Notes under the pieces: generated by a model
Seen by the model: only the letters and a program-made list of their open reading frames with translations
The model's database searches: none
Told to the model about the DNA's origin: nothing
In this document: positions 1 through 12,700 of the stretch, piece by piece
Numbering within the stretch: position 1 is the first letter of the stretch
How the letters are laid out: each line of letters starts with the position of its first letter
Translations under genes and position numbers: made by a program
DNA from: Paracentrotus lividus
Taxonomy: Eukaryota; Echinodermata; Echinoidea; Camarodonta; Echinidae
Length of the DNA stretch: 64,000 nucleotides
Reading direction: 5' to 3'
Assembly (NCBI GenBank): GCA_940671915.1
Contig: CALNVZ010003434.1
Coordinates: 43,340,868 to 43,404,867, forward strand

Positions 1-1633
1 CTCTCTCGTTCCTCTTCTCCAATTCTGTCTCTGGTAGTCTCTTGCTCACTCTACCTATACCCCTCTCTCTCCTTTTTATTCACCATCTCTCTATCACCAT
101 TCCTTCTCTCTCTTTATCATTGTGTTTTCTCTAAATTATATCTTTTTTTTCTTTTATCACAAGCGGGCTATTTCACAATTTTGATCTAAGGAATCAATGC
201 ATTCCGTAGTCTGATAAATTTCCAAATTTAGAGATTCAAAATGAATGTTTTGTGGCCATCAGACCCCATTAATGACAAGCACCATCTAAAAGTGAGCAGA
301 TTGCGACAAGAGACATCCATTTTTCGGATAACATCTGAAAATTTATTCACCATAAGATTTCCAATAGCTACATATACAACAACAAAATTGTCCTTTTGTT
401 TCCGGTAGATAAGATACTAAGCTGGTATGTAACCTTTAATCCAAAACATGGTCATATACATGTAATGAACGATATATGAATAAGAAATAGGATACTAAAT
501 GTACATATAGAGTTGACTTTACTGCACATTTAGAAATAAAAGAAAATAAAAGAAAACAAAATAAAACATTCTTAGCTGCAGCAAGAATAGTGATATATAT
601 ATATCTCACTTGCCTCTTTGTGAGAAGTGCGGACAAAAATATTTCAAAAGAGGTATTTTTCTTGATTCAGAATGAATTCAAATATCTATTTCAATACTTG
701 ATAACTTTGAAAGTCATCTTTCAACGATTAACATCTAGTTACTTTGGAACTTTAGATTTCAACATTAGATGCTTTTTTGCCAGTAATTTATCAATTCGCC
801 ATTATCTTTAGCCAAACTATGCAACAACTGGGGGTGGTTTAAAGTTTGACTAATTTTTGGATTAAGAACCATTATAGCTCCTTTCTGGAAAACTGTCCCT
901 TTGAAATAACAAACCTTCACAAAAGTCCTTTTGGACTAACGAGCTGTAACCAATGCAATCTTAATAATGACATTCAAAACTTAGTTACGCAAACACTTCA
1001 TGTTCATATTCTTAGCTGAATAAATCAAATTTGGAATGTTATATTTCTTGTTACTTTACCTCTTTAAAAAATAATAAAAAAATACATTTGCTCAACTAAG
1101 GGGGACATTTGTAAAGAAGGTCTAATGTATTGTAATTGTCACTTATTTCAGCAGATGTGTAGTGATTAATTTAATTGGATGAGCCTGTGGGTTTAAATGT
1201 TTTCAACAGAAATATAGCGCAATATAAATGCTGTGGATCATCATCATCATCAATTGATGTAAGGAAAAAAAAACCCAACTGTAAAATAAGACCTTGTATC
1301 AAGCGATTGTAAAGCAATACATAATAAGAATGCATTTTTTTATGTAACAAACAAACAGCTACGGTAAATATTGCTCCAAACTTTTCACAGCTACAAACAA
1401 ATTAATAATTACAATGATAAAAAAAGGTCAATAAGAAGTATGCTCAACGTTATCGAGAATATCTAAAGTACAACTATCGTTTTAATTATAAAACAACAAC
1501 AAAATATCGCAATATAGTTATTTATGCTGTTCCTAGAAACCATATGCGAGATAGTATGCATTAAATTCATTGACGATTGAGACATAATTTGCTCCTATAA
1601 CATCAAAATTCTTCCTGCCTTAACCTGTTACAT

Positions 1634-1856
1634 CCAGGGGGGTGTTTCACAAAGAGTTATAAAGTAGACTTAAAGTCGCACTTAACTTCTATGCGCATCC
1701 TGTTTTATAACGTGCAATCTAATTGATAAACTTCTCAATGGCGCGCATCACCTGGGCATGATATGACCAATGAAGTGATGCGTAATAAACTGCACGCAAC
1801 TAGGCATTTAAGTGCGATTTTTAAGTCTACTTAACTCTTTGTGAAACACCCCCCTG
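1634..1856. mobile_element. MITE with CCAGGGGGGTGTTTCACAAA ends
   Basis: The two ends are an inverted repeat: CCAGGGGGGTGTTTCACAAA at the left and its complement at the right. Similarity continues inward for about 45 bp (AGTAGACTTAA and the TCGCACTTAA word). The element is 223 bp with no coding capacity. GTGTTTCA-type ends are common in MITEs I associate with echinoderm genomes. Confidence 0.8.
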
Positions 1857-1904
1857 GTTCCCACTTGTTTTGATGGTTTCAAAGTCTATATGATCCAGAC
1901 ATCT

Positions 1905-3055
1905 TTCAAAGAATGAAGGCGAGAAATTTGAAACTCAACTATTCTCTCCGACCTTGAGCTTGACCACTCTTGCCTACAGATGGCGCTGTAGTAATCAAGC
2001 TATTGTATGCCCTCCCTAAAGGCTAGGTACCGGGTCCCGGATCATGGTTTCTAGAATATTTTGAATATATACCTCCTCTCTGACTTGTCGTGCGTTGGTG
2101 TAATATTGGTTTATATCCACTTGGTCGAACAACAGTTGGTCCCATTTTCTGATACCACATGGGCTAAACCCATTTGGTCTACTAATATTTTGGTCTAATA
2201 CATACCTCATCTAATTATCACTAGGTTGAATAGCCAATTCCTGTAATTGCATTTTCGTCTCATGCCCAAATGAATAACTGGTGTATTACCAGTTTGTTAC
2301 AGGACTTGACCAAGTGGTGTTAGACCAATAGACGAAATGGGAATAAGACAAAATTGAAAATACATGTAGGCGATGTGGGAAGTAGACCAAAAGGTAATTT
2401 AATAGACAAACTGGTTGTAGACAAAATAGATATAGATCATGTGGGATAAGACAACAGGCATTAGTCAAAGTGGGTTAGATGAAATGGCAATTACCTGAAA
2501 TGTTTAGTAGCTATCATCTTCGCTATTAAACGTTACACCATGGTTCTGAAAAATCAGAAAAGCAATATGAATCTAGCTAGGCCTCCAAACAAAATGAAAC
2601 AGGACGAAGGGGGCTTAGTGAGGGCATACAATAGCCTGACTCAGAGTGGGTAGATAGAGAGAGTGACGACACGCGTACCCAAAACTAGGTGCGCGCAGTC
2701 AAAGGTCAACCATGGGGAGCTGAAAAGGAACTATTTTTGTGATCATTGCGCAATTATGTTAAGACGCATCCTGAACGCGCATCCTGGCAGCGTATGATTA
2801 AAACACATCAACTGGTTGCAAAAAAAGTTCCATTGGCACTGAATCAGCTGTTGAGGGCATCAACTGGGTGCAAAATAGTTCCATTTCGAGCCCCATGAAA
2901 AAATTGACCAATCAGAGACGACTTCTGTTGTCGCCACTCTCTCTATCTACCCACTCTGGCCTGACTGCTACAGCACCCTCTGTAGGCGAGAGTTGTCAAG
3001 CTCAAGCTTGGAGAGAATACGCGAGATTTGACTTTTCCGCCTTCATTCTATAAAA
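1905..3055. mobile_element. Inverted-repeat element interrupted by another repeat
   Basis: The left arm (about 1912-2010: GAATGAAGGCG, ATTCTCTCC, TTGAGCTTGAC, GCCTACAGA) reappears inverted at about 2965-3050. A second inner pair, AGAGTGGGTAGATAGAGAGAG near 2644 and its complement near 2935, folds the right part back. Between them lies a copy of the TTGGTCTAAT family (2085-2500), so the structure looks composite. Exact borders and target duplication were not resolved. Confidence 0.55.
2085..2500. repeat. TTGGTCTAAT palindromic repeat family, copy 1
   Basis: The left half repeats words such as CATTTGGTCTA and TTGGTCTAAT. The right half carries the inverse (GACCAAGTGG, TTAGACCAA, TAGACCAAAAGG). 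It starts with TTTATATCCACTTGGTC, as do the copies near 10939 and 61637. It is a dispersed repeat built of short degenerate units facing inward. Confidence 0.65.
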
Positions 3056-3394
3056 AAGATATATGAACCATAGACATGGAAACCATCAAGGAAAGCGAGA
3101 ACATACATGTAACCGGTTGAGCTCAGAAGAAGAATTTTGGTGTTATTATGAAACCAAGCTGATGAACCCTTCAATCGATGTGCTCCTCCATTGTATATTG
3201 TACAACATTGTATAACTACATGTAAACTGAACTGTTGTTAGAACAATACATTTTTGTATTTACAATAAAATTCACATTGCCTTAGATTTGTTCAGTCGTT
3301 TAAATAGCATTGACTTGATAACATCTGGGTATAAAAAATAATTCAATTATAAAGGGAGACTTTTTGAATAATGCTTATGATTTCTATTGTTTTT

Positions 3395-3441
3395 ATGATG
3401 TTGTTTGTTGTTTGTTTTGAATAAATGAACTTGAACTTGAA
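3395..3441 (+). repeat. Retroposon-like 3' tail (AATAAA then ACTTGA repeat)
   Basis: GAATAAATGA is followed by a short ACTTGA repeat. This resembles the 3' ends of CR1/L2-like elements, which end in short tandem units rather than poly(A). No coding body was seen upstream, so this is at most a strongly 5'-truncated copy. Comparable tails occur at about 13365-13378 and 56153-56180. Confidence 0.35.
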
Positions 3442-6400
3442 CAATTGGAACCTTGTAAGCTAGAGAATACCTCTCTCCATAACTTACAACAACATTGTAT
3501 GTCATAGAAGTACTTTAAGTGATGTTTTCAAATGATGCGTGCTTCATTTTGCCCAGAAAAGATAAACTTTCATTAACTTTGTAAGAAATTTATTTCTGTA
3601 TTTAAAACAACAGTGGAGAGGTTCTCCCATTTTTTAACCTATTTCACTTTATTAATGAACATTTCAAGCCCTATTTTCTTATCAAGGGTTCTTGATTATA
3701 AATCAATGTGAAGGCAAAACTTAATATGCCTGGATTATAGTATGTTAATATTCAAATTAAGATTGTTAATTAAGGTACCGGTATGTGAAAAGCAGACCAA
3801 CGATGCACATACATATCTATACTTTCTTATTTCAAATTTACTGGGAATTAGGGCCCATTTTTTGTTTGCATCTGAAGCTACATTAATTCAAACTACTTGT
3901 TTAAAAGACTAAAAAGAACCAAAAAAGAAAAGACAATGCAAACATATTTCTTTTTATCTAGACTGAAAAAAAAATTAGTTAATAACATCACACTGTCACC
4001 TTAAATACAAATACATATTTATAGTTTACATAATACAGAATAAATAGTTTTGTTTCAAATCTTTCTCAATCAATTATTACTAAACAATGAATAACAATGT
4101 ACATTTTTTTGTTTTTCGCAGTAGTAGTATATAGGTAGTATCGATGTAATAGTAAACATGTCATCAGTCTTTAGCTAATAGTACTCTGTACACCTTTACA
4201 TGAAAACATAATTCAAATCTCTCCAATCGTTTTCTTCTTCGTCATCGCAATCTAAATCATCTTTCATATTTCTGTCTTCTTTATGCATTCTATGCACTAC
4301 ATATATTCAGCAGAGAGCTCATAACTATATAATAGTTTGTTATTATAAGAGCCATATTTACAAGAATTAATTCTATTTCCATACTCTTCACATAATATAA
4401 ATATCAATAAACTGAGCTACATAAATTGTACACACCATATATTTCATTGGGGGGTATTCTTTTCACAAATTTGGCATATTCGCTAATGCATCGCGGACAA
4501 AAATGTAGATCCGTAGACACTCTATATAATGCTAAAAATCCCGCTCTCCTGGAAAATACAATTTTGTTGTCTATTAAGCTATAGTAAAAAAAGCCGGCAG
4601 TTGCCTACATTGCAGGTGACACTTTTTTTTGCTAATTTTCACCGGTCACAGCCCAGGCAGTGCTGTTATTCAGGCCATCGCTCAGTCCCCGTTGAAGTTT
4701 TAGTGCAGAGTTAATTTTCGGCTGCACATGCTCGCTGTTCACTCGTTGCCCAAAATACGCTCGATGCCTGGGCACCAACCTTATCGAGTGATCGCCAATG
4801 AGTGATTTACAATGTAGGTAAAACCAAAATGGAAGCTGCCAGAGCATATGCTGCAGAGCGGTTGCAGCTGGGAGTTCTGTCGATCATCGGTCGGTGAGTT
4901 AAAATCAGATCGGTTACCGGGTGGTGCCTTGCGTGTTTTTCCGTACACTCTACCGGTTCACAAATCACTACAACAGAACTACCTGCTCGATTCTTCTCCA
5001 GTAGCCGGGCAATACCTGAATTCCAGAAGTATCCAAGCAGGTGATAAATTGGTCAGTAGCTTTAATAGCAAAAGAATTCTGTACATCATCATTTCTGTAG
5101 ATTTCTAAGAATTTCCGATAATTTCATAATGTTTAACCACTCGCAAAATGTTACGGCAATTCACATTTGAAAGTTTATTTTCTGCGAAATATATGGTGCT
5201 TACAATATGCCTCCATTTGTAAAATCTACATCTACATTCTATACCCTAGCATTTCAAATCCTGATGAATTTTTATTGAAAATATATTTATTCATATGTAT
5301 AGTTATATTTTTTTCGAGGGGGGGGGGGGGGGGGGGGGGAGAGGAGAACGGTGGTGTACAAAATTGATTAGTTTGGGGTACATTATCATCCTCAACTTGA
5401 TTGGACTGTTATGAATGACCGACCCTACAAAAGGGCTGTCTATATGTTGCTTTACAAACCTGACTATACGTTGTAACAGCTATTAAACTCTTGTTTTTTT
5501 TATTTATTTTTTTTAATTTAATGACTCATCCTTTTCATTTTTCGATGTTGCCCTTAAAAACCTCATGACCCTATCACTATTAAAATGACACTGAAAATCT
5601 TTTGTACATAATTTTAAAGGTGTCTTTTAAGCACTGGCTAAATATCCAAAGTCCAATGTTCAGAGAGTAAAGCCTAAAATTCATTATCATGTGACAGGAT
5701 ACTAGTAAAATTCAAGTGATATATTTTTCAAAACAATTTCCTTGAATTGCGGGCAATAAGAGGGTGGGATTATGGTAAGAAATATATCAAAAGTTGCTAA
5801 AATCAGACACTGAAAATAGGATTGTTTAAATGAAAGTTATTCTTGTATGCTTCTATACGAAGTGAAGAGAGTTTTTGTATAATGTTTAAACAGTGATTAA
5901 GTGAAAGACAAGACTATTATTGTACAATACAATCTGTTTGTAAAATTATATACTGACAGATTTCATAAACTTTTAAAACTATAAAACCGATACAAAAACA
6001 AGCATTTATGTCACCCTATTATCTTTATATACGGTGTGAGGATCTGCGAGAGCTTTTCCAATTTAAGATAAAGATAGATTTAGTCCTCCTGAACATTCCT
6101 TCATATATCATCAGGTCAATCAACATTAAAAAACTATCTATGAGATAACTATACATCTTGCTGTTCAAGTTTAAAATGAATACCTCAGTTCACGATAGAA
6201 AAAAAAAATATAGCACACTTGCTCTGACCAACTACTGATTTTTATTTAAACAAAGCTCTATAATTGTACAGTTTACCATGCATAATACAAATATATATTG
6301 TATGCCTATGGCTACGATGCTACGCAACTGCCTATACAGAAAAATCACTACAAAATGATAGCATATTTACTAGTGTATTTGTACACTACATATTTGATTC

Positions 6401-7377
6401 ATTCACTCACTCATTCATTCATTCTTGTATTTACAAATAACCATTATCCCGGCAGTATATAGTACATATCTCTAGTATAGTAAGGAATGTTACCTTGTGA
6501 AAAGAACATGACAATGTCACAAGATTGCTAGATACAAAGCTCAACAGCAACTATATGTATCAGATTGCTATACAACCTTCATGTACCAAACCTCTAATAA
6601 CAATAAGTGCTGAAAGCATACCAGGAGGATTAAATACAGGATTAAATACTTTCCATAATAAATACAAATATCCCAAGCTACGGAAACTTTCTACCCATAT
6701 CTTAAGATACACTTCGAAAAAACCAAAACGTCCAGGAATGATATATATTACTACACGCAATAACTTTCATATAAAAAACAATTCCAAGTTAGCTTTACTA
6801 AGTGCTAAACCTACGGCTATGAAAGCATAACTCCTGTACCGTGCCAGAACTGAAGTCGTTGATACTTATTAACATGACATTGTTATTTTCAGAAGATTTC
6901 TAGCAAAGTTACAGGACTTGAACACACTGTATAACCAAGCAAACTCGCCGTATTGATATGATACGCAAACAACATAAAGACAACACTCTTTAAGCCATCC
7001 ACTCATTCATTATGTAATACTCAGTCAACTGTCATGTGACCAATCAATCACCTGACACATGCTATGGACCTGCTATGATACCTAGTTCTAGCAGTCCATC
7101 ACATCATCCCTTCCAACGTGAGATCATTTAAAGCGACAGTCTCTACGCTATAGTTTAATACAGGAAACAGATCGGTAGAAACAAGCTTTCTCTCTCGCTC
7201 GAGCTTATTCAGCTCCAATTTTGTTTTTATCTTCTCTCAAACGAAACAGACTGCCTCCAAATTCAAACTTCTCATTTTTTAAAACCACACCCTCTCACAC
7301 CTGTCGCTGAATTAGACAGGGACTTCTCCGTCCGATTAAAACTTCTGAGTGACCTAATGCATTTTTAAGTGCAGATG

Positions 7378-7455
7378 TTACGAAACTTGCGTGATAACGA
7401 TTATGACTACTATGGTTATGAGTACAGCGCAGCATATCATAATCATGATCTTTTT
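7378..7455 (-). CDS. stx1a: Syntaxin exon 10 (C-terminal transmembrane anchor and stop)
   Basis: The exon starts after acceptor TTCTACAG and continues directly from KARR with [14 protein letters not shown], then [11 protein letters not shown] and a TAA stop at 7378-7380. This is a single hydrophobic helix of about 20 residues with the CC pair typical of syntaxin tail anchors, usually palmitoylated. The tail after the helix is very short (TQVS). Similarity here rests on the KKIMI start, the CC pair, the phase and the position. An alternative last exon was looked for nearby and not found. Confidence 0.9.
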   Translation of the reverse strand, partial: KKIMIMICCAVLITIVVIIVITQVS

Positions 7456-9204
7456 CTGTAGAAGCGCAATCGTAGAAGATATTAAAAATGACGCCATGAG
7501 GAAAGAATTTGAGATGAATGGAAGAGGCGGGGAAGAGAAAATGGAGAAAAATGGGAGAAATTGTGAGATGAAATTAGTGATTATGAAGCTAAATGTATGT
7601 TACATAGATGCTTTAATAGAAAACATATAAACTCCACAATGGAAAAAGATGTTTTTAGGCAAAGGGTATGAAATCATATTTTCATTCCGTTTGTCATACT
7701 GTGTTTGAGGCATAACTCTACTGAGAATGTTTCTTCTCAAACAAATGAGTAGTAAAAACAAAAGAACTCATATTTTGATTAAAAAAGTAAGTAAATAAAT
7801 ACCTAAAAAGGCAGGAACATAACATTAGGTCTTCTAAATGCCCTTTTTAATAGAAATAGCAACCTAGATGTGTGCCTTATTAAATTGTTAGTGATATTAG
7901 TAACACGATGCTTCCACTCTTTAACCAGACCATTATGCTAGTTATTATGAAAACTCAAAAGCTTTTAAGTGAAAATCTGCCCAATCAAAACACCATTCAA
8001 TGAATACTAGCAAGAAAAAATCATTAAAAGTGCATTATTAAAAGATAGTATTAGTCAACTCTAGAAATCAAGCCAATGCAAATGGTTGAATTTAAGGACA
8101 GGAACAATGTAAATTGTCCCTGTATCTTATGCTCAAAGTTATTTTGATGAAGCAAAATGCACTTCTTCCTGAACTTTGAGAAGAAAAATTCAGCAAGGAA
8201 AGAGTCCTTCAAATTGTAGTGGGTAGGGGTGGTCCTTAATTATAAATACTGTTTATAGTAGGTGAAATGAATATATCGTGGGCTGTTTCACCGAGCTGTT
8301 TGTAAGATACTCTCAACTTTACAAATGACTTGAATAGAAAGAACCAAATGAGAAGATCACATCACTTTTAATGCCATCAGCTAAAGTTGAAAAATGCAAA
8401 CATTTGAATGTGAACACTGCATTTAGCAACAATTTTATTGAGGTTTTGGGAAATGGAGTCAAACTTCTGGAAGAATTTGGAGTACCCTGAAAGGCTCTTC
8501 ATATTAAATCAGGGCTTAAATTAATTGAAGGCCACAGACTCCACAGCCTTAGATGTCTCCCTTACTGGCCATACTACACCTTCCAATATTCCCTCTTTGG
8601 CCTTGGAGATTTTGGTGCCCTTTCTAGACATTTACATTTGTCCTGTGCCCTATAAAGAAAATGGCCTTACCCTAAAGCTGATGATATTGAAAGCCTGTAA
8701 AGTTGTGCATAACTTACTAATAGCATGGTGCAACACCTACTGTGAGTTAATCCAGTAATGATCATTAATATTGGGAGTGCACTTACCCGTCTTGCTTTGC
8801 TCTGGTACTTGACTGCCTTTTTTGTGTCCATTTTGGCGGTCTCCACATAGTCAACAGACTGCTCTACATTGTATTCAATCCTATCAATCATTTCACCCTG
8901 GTTGGATGATAAAAATGAAGAAATGGGGGGGGGGGGGTGGTAGGAAGATAGAGAGAATGAGGAGTAAAATATATACATCATCAGAGGGCATGATGTATAT
9001 TACATATCATCTTATTTTTCTTCATCCCATTTGCACCATAAGGTTAATACATACATGTAAGTCTCATAAATTAATTTTCTAAAGTCATAATTTAGTTTTT
9101 AAGCTTGTTTGTTAGTGTGTTGAATTTTGTTTAAAATATCAAGAAAGAAGTTATGTTCATTTTGTAAGACATTTGATTTGCGCATTGTTTATTTTTATAT
9201 ATTT

Positions 9205-9259
<55 letters not shown>

Positions 9260-9687
9260 TACTAAAACGGGCCTTAGGGAACTGAGAAAGAATATCTCTA
9301 TTCAGTCATGGATTCCCCTTAGCGACTTTCTATAGGCGAAAAATTTCCCCTTAACGCCAATTCAATAGGGTTAGGATAGGTTTGGTGGGGCAATATAAAA
9401 AGGAGAAAACAAAGGGAAATTCGCCTTAATTCGCACTTAAGGACGAAAAAGGTATATATATATATAATATAATATATATATATATATAATATATATATAA
9501 TATATATAATATATAATCTTACTAAAAACTGGGCCTTAAGGGGAACTGAGAAGAATAGCTTTATTCAGTCAGCATTTCCCTTAGCGACTTTCTATAGGGC
9601 GAATAATTCCCCTTAACGCCATTCTATAGAGAGAGTTGGGCAATCTGAAAAGGAGAAAACAAAGAATTCGCTATAAGGACGAAAAAT

Positions 9688-9735
<48 letters not shown>

Positions 9736-12700
9736 TAAAACAAATGTTGTTAATGCATATATATATATATATATATATATACATTTTAAATAAATGTTAA
9801 AACAATGAATAAAGACCAACTATCTTTACATTCTTGTCTTTAACATACACTAACAATAATAAGTTGGCATTAATGATCTTCATATCCAAGTTTGGCAGTA
9901 TTTGTCTAGGTTGTAACCTTAGCTTTCCATTAACATAGCCATGTACATGCACATGTCAATGTGTTTTATACTGAAGCAAAATGGGAGCCTGTGTACGTAT
10001 ATGTATATACATGTACATGTAATACACTAAACATAGAAAAGAATTCTAACTTCCAGAGTATGGTCTTTATAAACTGGCTGGTATTTGACCAGCCTGTTCT
10101 TCTGAAAATGAAAATGAAAATGAATATGAAAATGCTCCAAATTTTATTGTCCGGAAAGAATATTTATTTTGCCCCTTTTCTCGTGGGCCCAGCAGCCGCT
10201 GAGCAGTGCCAGAAGGACGTTGCTCTATTCCCCTCTTGTTGAACGCCAAACAAGGAAGCAGCAACTACCATATTTTAACGTCTTTTGGTATGATGCGGCC
10301 GGGGCTCGAACCCATGACCTCCCGATTATGAGGCGGACGCTCTTCTATCCACTGAGCCAACACATGGGTTGTAATTATGAACAACTTTACCAATGACTAG
10401 TGATGAATTCTTGAGCTAAATGATTGAGAATGTGATAAGTATAGCACCCAAGAACATGCTCCAGTCATTTATAAAGTCCTTTGTAACTTTACAAATGACT
10501 TGGAGAAACACCACAGAGGTTTGACTTTATGCTTTCCATTTCTTACCTGGCTTTCCACTAACATCGCCATGTCCATAAACTTATCATGGAGTTCAAACTA
10601 AAGTTAACCCACAGAGGGACTGTGTATTAAGACCAATACTGAACATAGAAAACCATTGGTATGGTCTTTATGAACAGTTTTCTTTCATTTCTTACCTGGC
10701 TTTCCACTAACATCGCCATGTCCATAAACATATCATGGAGTTCTCTGATGCTAGTTTCTAACTTGATGATATCATTGTGTCGTGCTTCGATGTCCCTTAG
10801 AGTCTGTTTGGCTTGTTGTGTGTCCATGATGATCTAAATCACACAAGTAGAAAAACAAAATAGGATAGAAAATGAGCTTTGATCTTCATCTATGAAACGG
10901 TCCCAACGTATCCTGCACGGTTTGACAAGTGTGCTTCCAGTTTATATCCACTTGGTCTATCTGTAGTTGGCCCAATTCTCTGATGGTTTGATAAGCATGT
11001 GGGCTAATCCCATTTGGTTTACTAACAATTTGGTCTAATTTTCTCTTGTTTTACAAGGGGAAAAACTATCAATCTTACCCTCAGCTTAGTGAAACAACCT
11101 CCCCCTCAACCGAGGGGTGTTTGATAACCGGACTACAGTGTATCTTTCTAACCCCCCCCTCCAGGGGATGTGGATAACCAAAATATCTTTCTTCCCCCGA
11201 GTTTGGTGACCCCCCCCCAACCTCTGAGGGGATGTTGGATACCAAATGCTCTTCTTACTACCAGCTGTGATGAATCCCCTTCCGCCCTCTCGAGGGGATG
11301 ATGGATACCAAATGTCTTTTTTACCCCCCAATTGGTAACCCCCCCTCCCCACTGAGGGAGTGATAAACCAAAATGTCTTTTTACCCCAGTTTGGGGACCC
11401 CCGCCCCCACCTGAGGGATGATGGATAACCAAATGTCTTTTTTACCCCAGTTTGGTAACACCCCCCCCTGCCCCCCACTGAGGGATGTTGGATACCAAAA
11501 TGTCTTTTTACCCCAGTTTGGTGAACCCCTCCCGCGCCCCCACTGAGGGGATGTTGGATAACCAAAATGTCTTTTTTACCCCCCAGTTTGGGGACCGCCA
11601 CCCCCTGCCGGACCACTGAGGGGATGATGGATAACCAAATGGTCTTTTTTTACCCCCCATGTTGGTTAACCCCCCTCCCCCCACTGAGGGGATGTTGGAT
11701 AACCAAAATGATCTTTATTTACCCCCAGTTGGTGACCCTCCCCCGCCCCTCCATGAGGGGATGTGGATACACAAAATGTCTTTTTCCTCCCCAGTTGGGG
11801 TACCCCCCCCCCTGCCCCCACTGAGGGGATATGATAACCAAAATGTCTTTTTTAACCCCCAGTTTTGGTAACCCCCCCCCCGCCCCCCACTGAGGGAGTT
11901 TGGATACCAAATTGTCTTTTTACCCCCAGTTTGGTGAACCCTACTCCCCCGCCCCACTGAGGGGATGTTGGATAACCAAAATGTCTATTCTTACCCCCCA
12001 GTTTGGTATCCTCCCCCCCCAGCCCCCCACTGAGGATGTTGGATAACCAATAATATCTTTTCCCCCTAGATTGGGATGTTGAAACAATCTAACTTCTTTA
12101 CACCTACCTGATGAACACCATCCCTAACCCCACCAAGGGATTACTAACCACCAGAATGTCAGTCTTATCCATATCTTTTTCTAATCCTAGCTTGGTGACC
12201 CCACTCCCCTTGGATGACCAAATATATTTCTTACCCCTGATGTGAAGATTGCTGGTTCCCACTTTCCAGCATGTCTTCCAGTTCTTCATCTGTTGTGGAT
12301 TTAACCGGCTGAGAATGATAATGAAAAAAAAACAAAAGCACTTGTATAAAAAAACGATCTCATCTCACAATTTGCATATCAGACAACTACCCCCTGGACA
12401 ATTACCTCAAGAATTGGGTTGGAGTAGAGTTAGGGGGTAGTTTTTTTTTGCCAGGGGTAGTTGTCCTAGAACCCTGAATTTGCATTATATCTTAATTAAC
12501 ACAATTTAGTAATAAAGGTTAAAGTGGCCTAACCACTGATAGTTTCATAAAATTTAAGTGATTAGAATTATTTCTTATCAATTAATGGTTTAATTATGTC
12601 GCAGGAGAAAACTTTTAAACCCTACACCAAGTTTGTGGACAATCTAATGCATGTAATTTACACAGTTATACTATTAAAAAAAAAAAAAATTTTTAAGTAG

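Larger units (their letters stand above)
1..7377. other. 3' flank or 3' UTR side of the syntaxin gene
   Basis: No coding exon was recognised here. Sequence immediately below 7378 should be 3' UTR on the minus strand. A minus-strand AATAAA lies at 6241-6246, but several other AATAAA words exist, so the transcript end is not fixed. The stretch contains a CT-rich microsatellite at 1-130, a MITE (1634-1856), an inverted-repeat element (about 1905-3055), a retroposon-like tail near 3395-3441, a run of about 21 G at 5318-5339 and an ATTC repeat near 6400-6425. A comparatively GC-rich patch at 4480-5040 is unexplained. Confidence 0.5.
8898..10695 (-). other. stx1a: Syntaxin intron 8
   Basis: This intron has GT at 10694-10695 and AG at 8898-8899. 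It contains a TA-rich microsatellite region (9203-9780) enclosing a duplicated 190-bp unit, a tRNA-derived SINE (10101-10363) and partial copies of exon 8 at 10532-10594 and about 9917-9955. Confidence 0.8.
10834..12234 (-). other. stx1a: Syntaxin intron 7
   Basis: This intron has GT at 12233-12234 and AG at 10834-10835. Most of it is a C-rich minisatellite (11086-12070). The rest includes a short copy of the TTGGTCTAAT repeat (10939-11045). Confidence 0.8.

Noticed and set aside
6525..6830. 101-residue plus-strand frame
   Set aside because: No recognisable domain. It lies in the likely 3' UTR of syntaxin on the opposite strand with no support.
9613..9819. Tyr/Ile-repeat frame
   Set aside because: It is a translated TA microsatellite.
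10291..10363. A functional tRNA-Met gene
   Set aside because: The acceptor stem does not pair, and the head is fused to a SINE body with a short repeat tail.
10067..10396. Overlapping plus and minus frames
   Set aside because: They are shadows of the tRNA-derived SINE.
11086..11616. 176-residue minus-strand open frame (Gly/Lys/Trp-rich repeats) and related frames to 11957
   Set aside because: It is a translation of the C-rich minisatellite in intron 7. Frame continuity follows from unit structure and no start or splice context supports a gene.
12285..12300. Alternative acceptor CACAACAG|AT inside exon 7 as a way to avoid the in-frame stop
   Set aside because: It restores the start of the frame, but the later missing base would still break the phase into exon 8. 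Two base errors explain more.
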